Source: Acinetobacter sp. ANC 4173
GTDB taxonomy: Bacteria; Pseudomonadota; Gammaproteobacteria; Pseudomonadales; Moraxellaceae
Reading direction: 5' to 3'
Length of the DNA: 64,000 bases
NCBI RefSeq assembly: GCF_004331255.1
Contig: NZ_SJOF01000015.1
Span: 46,936 to 110,935, forward strand
Below the pieces are notes generated by a model, which was not told where the DNA came from, ran no database searches, and saw only the letters and a program-made list of their open reading frames with translations. This document shows, piece after piece, positions 63,265 to 64,000 of the stretch. Both the position numbers and the translations under genes were made by a program. Position 1 is the first letter of the stretch. The number at the start of each line of letters is the position of its first letter.

Positions 63265-63654
63265 CTACGTCTGACGACCAGAATGTTCGTTCCAGACTAC
63301 ATGCAGGTGAATTGCTCTGTGGCTGTATCGTGGCTTTTGTGCAATCCAATCCATTTGATCCAAATGTTCCCTTTTCAATAAACAGCCTCTTATACTTTTC
63401 CTGAACCAACGGACAGTATCACCGAGTCGGTTCAAGCTACAACAGTGATGTTGAATCACCTCTATAAAGAAGGCATTAAATTCAAGGAATGTAGGATGAT
63501 ATTGACAGGTCTAGCGCCTAAAAGTAGTCATAGCGTTGATCTGCTTACGGATCTAACTGATATAGATCGAAAGGAAGAACTCATATCGGCACTAAAGGAA
63601 TTCATGAAAAGTTTGGAACGAAAAATTCGGCGTTGGCATTTGATTTCTGCCTAA
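63265..63654 (+). pseudogene. umuC C-terminal fossil
   Basis: The plus strand retains the little-finger and C-terminal part of a UmuC-like polymerase in shifted frames: VFVQSNPFDPNVPFSINSLL at about 63325-63395, then (after a frame break) FPEPTDSITESVQATTVMLN, YKEGIKFKECRMILTGLAPK and a stop at 63652. These align with the C-terminal part of the intact UmuC at 37.3-38.6 kb but are a different copy. The catalytic palm is missing. Confidence 0.75.
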
Positions 63655-63774
63655 TCGTAACTGGTCTATGAATCGCGATAAGTTAAGTAAAATCAATTTG
63701 AGTGAAAGGAGCTACTACGCATTAACAACAGAAATAATAAAAGTTAAAAAGCCTTAGTGAATATAAATAAGAGA

Positions 63775-63903
63775 ATGTAGACTCACCTGTTGTAATACCC
63801 CCCAAACAACAACTTTGTGCTTCTCTGCCAAGATTAAAAATTGGCAACTAGAATTCACTTTTAACCATGATGGTCTTGGCGCATATACAAAATCACCCGC
63901 TAC
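63775..63903 (-). pseudogene. umuD C-terminal fossil
   Basis: On the minus strand the sequence reads VAGDFVYAPRPSWLKVNSSC then QFLILAEKHKVVVWGVLQQV. That matches the end of UmuD-type proteins ([24 protein letters not shown] in the intact copy). The catalytic part is absent. It faces the umuC fossil on the opposite strand, so the old umuDC unit has been broken and rearranged. Confidence 0.55.
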
Positions 63904-63927
63904 TATGACATTTACATTCGACCCTCA

Positions 63928-64000
63928 GAACCGTCAGCAGAACCGTCAGCAAAACCGTCAGCAGAACCGTCAGCAGAACCGTCAGCAGAACCGTCAGCAG
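63928..64000 (+). repeat. 12-bp tandem repeat, at least six units, running off the window
   Basis: The unit GAACCGTCAGCA repeats head to tail six times with one substitution (third unit begins A for G) and continues past the end of the window. All three plus-strand frames stay open across it. One frame starts at ATG 63905 and reads MTFTFDP followed by QNRQ units; another would give EPSA units. Too little remains to tell a gene from a non-coding satellite. Confidence 0.9.

Noticed and set aside
63928..64000. CRISPR array
   Set aside because: The units are 12 bp and directly adjacent with no spacers, and no cas genes are present.

Overview
The window looks like accessory DNA from an Acinetobacter species. 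The evidence is low-GC, AT-rich intergenic DNA, a UmuD-UmuC pair with the long-N-terminus UmuD form typical of Acinetobacter, two near-consensus Acinetobacter-type XerC/XerD (pdif) sites, and several decayed IS5-family (IS903 group), IS3, IS6 and IS982 elements. Chromosome or large plasmid cannot be decided from the sequence: panB, AzlCD and PLP-enzyme genes favour a chromosome, while pdif sites are mostly known from Acinetobacter plasmids. I saw no rRNA, tRNA or CRISPR.

1-10.1 kb (all minus strand): organosulfur (alkyl sulfate ester) scavenging. One operon encodes a tandem-fused ABC permease, an ATPase, and a dedicated TonB-ExbB-ExbD; it ends at a strong terminator. A Crp-type regulator follows, then AtsK-like dioxygenase, binding protein, TonB-dependent receptor and a flavin monooxygenase cut by the window edge. 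Together they would move a sulfur compound across both membranes and release its sulfur.

10.1-13.1 kb: gene-poor, with a short module bounded by two inverted pdif sites (11052-11079 and 12457-12484). It carries two coupled unrecognised genes (75 and 313 aa) and is followed by an IS6-family remnant. This is the most novel-looking object in the window.

13.1-17.6 kb: TetR/MFS pair with a clear operator, ArsR-type regulator with an altered metallo-beta-lactamase-fold protein, then an IS5 fossil.

17.8-34.7 kb: catabolic block. OprD porin, MFS uptake, KstD-like flavoprotein, SDR and two IclR regulators; FahA-MaiA-VOC (end of a homogentisate-type route, no ring-cleavage dioxygenase in view); a decayed IS3 element; and a LysR-controlled operon of ene-reductase, three NTF2-like proteins and a luciferase-like monooxygenase. 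This block lies between two almost identical 321-bp direct repeats of IS5 DNA.

35.9-46.1 kb: stress and mobility genes: SRAP protein, UmuD-UmuC, HipBA with palindromic operators, a UvrD-like helicase with nuclease-like insertion and zinc finger, a Cro-like repressor with paired operators, and a tyrosine integrase.

46.6-55.5 kb: amino-acid export and metabolism: LysR/AzlCD, PLP aminotransferase, DHA2 efflux pump, LysR with alpha/beta hydrolase, PanB, LysE and Lrp.

55.9-64 kb: three-gene unit of very large tyrosine-recombinase-like proteins, a Fic/YhfG-type toxin-antitoxin pair, AlpA-type regulator, umuC and umuD fossils, and a 12-bp tandem repeat running off the window.
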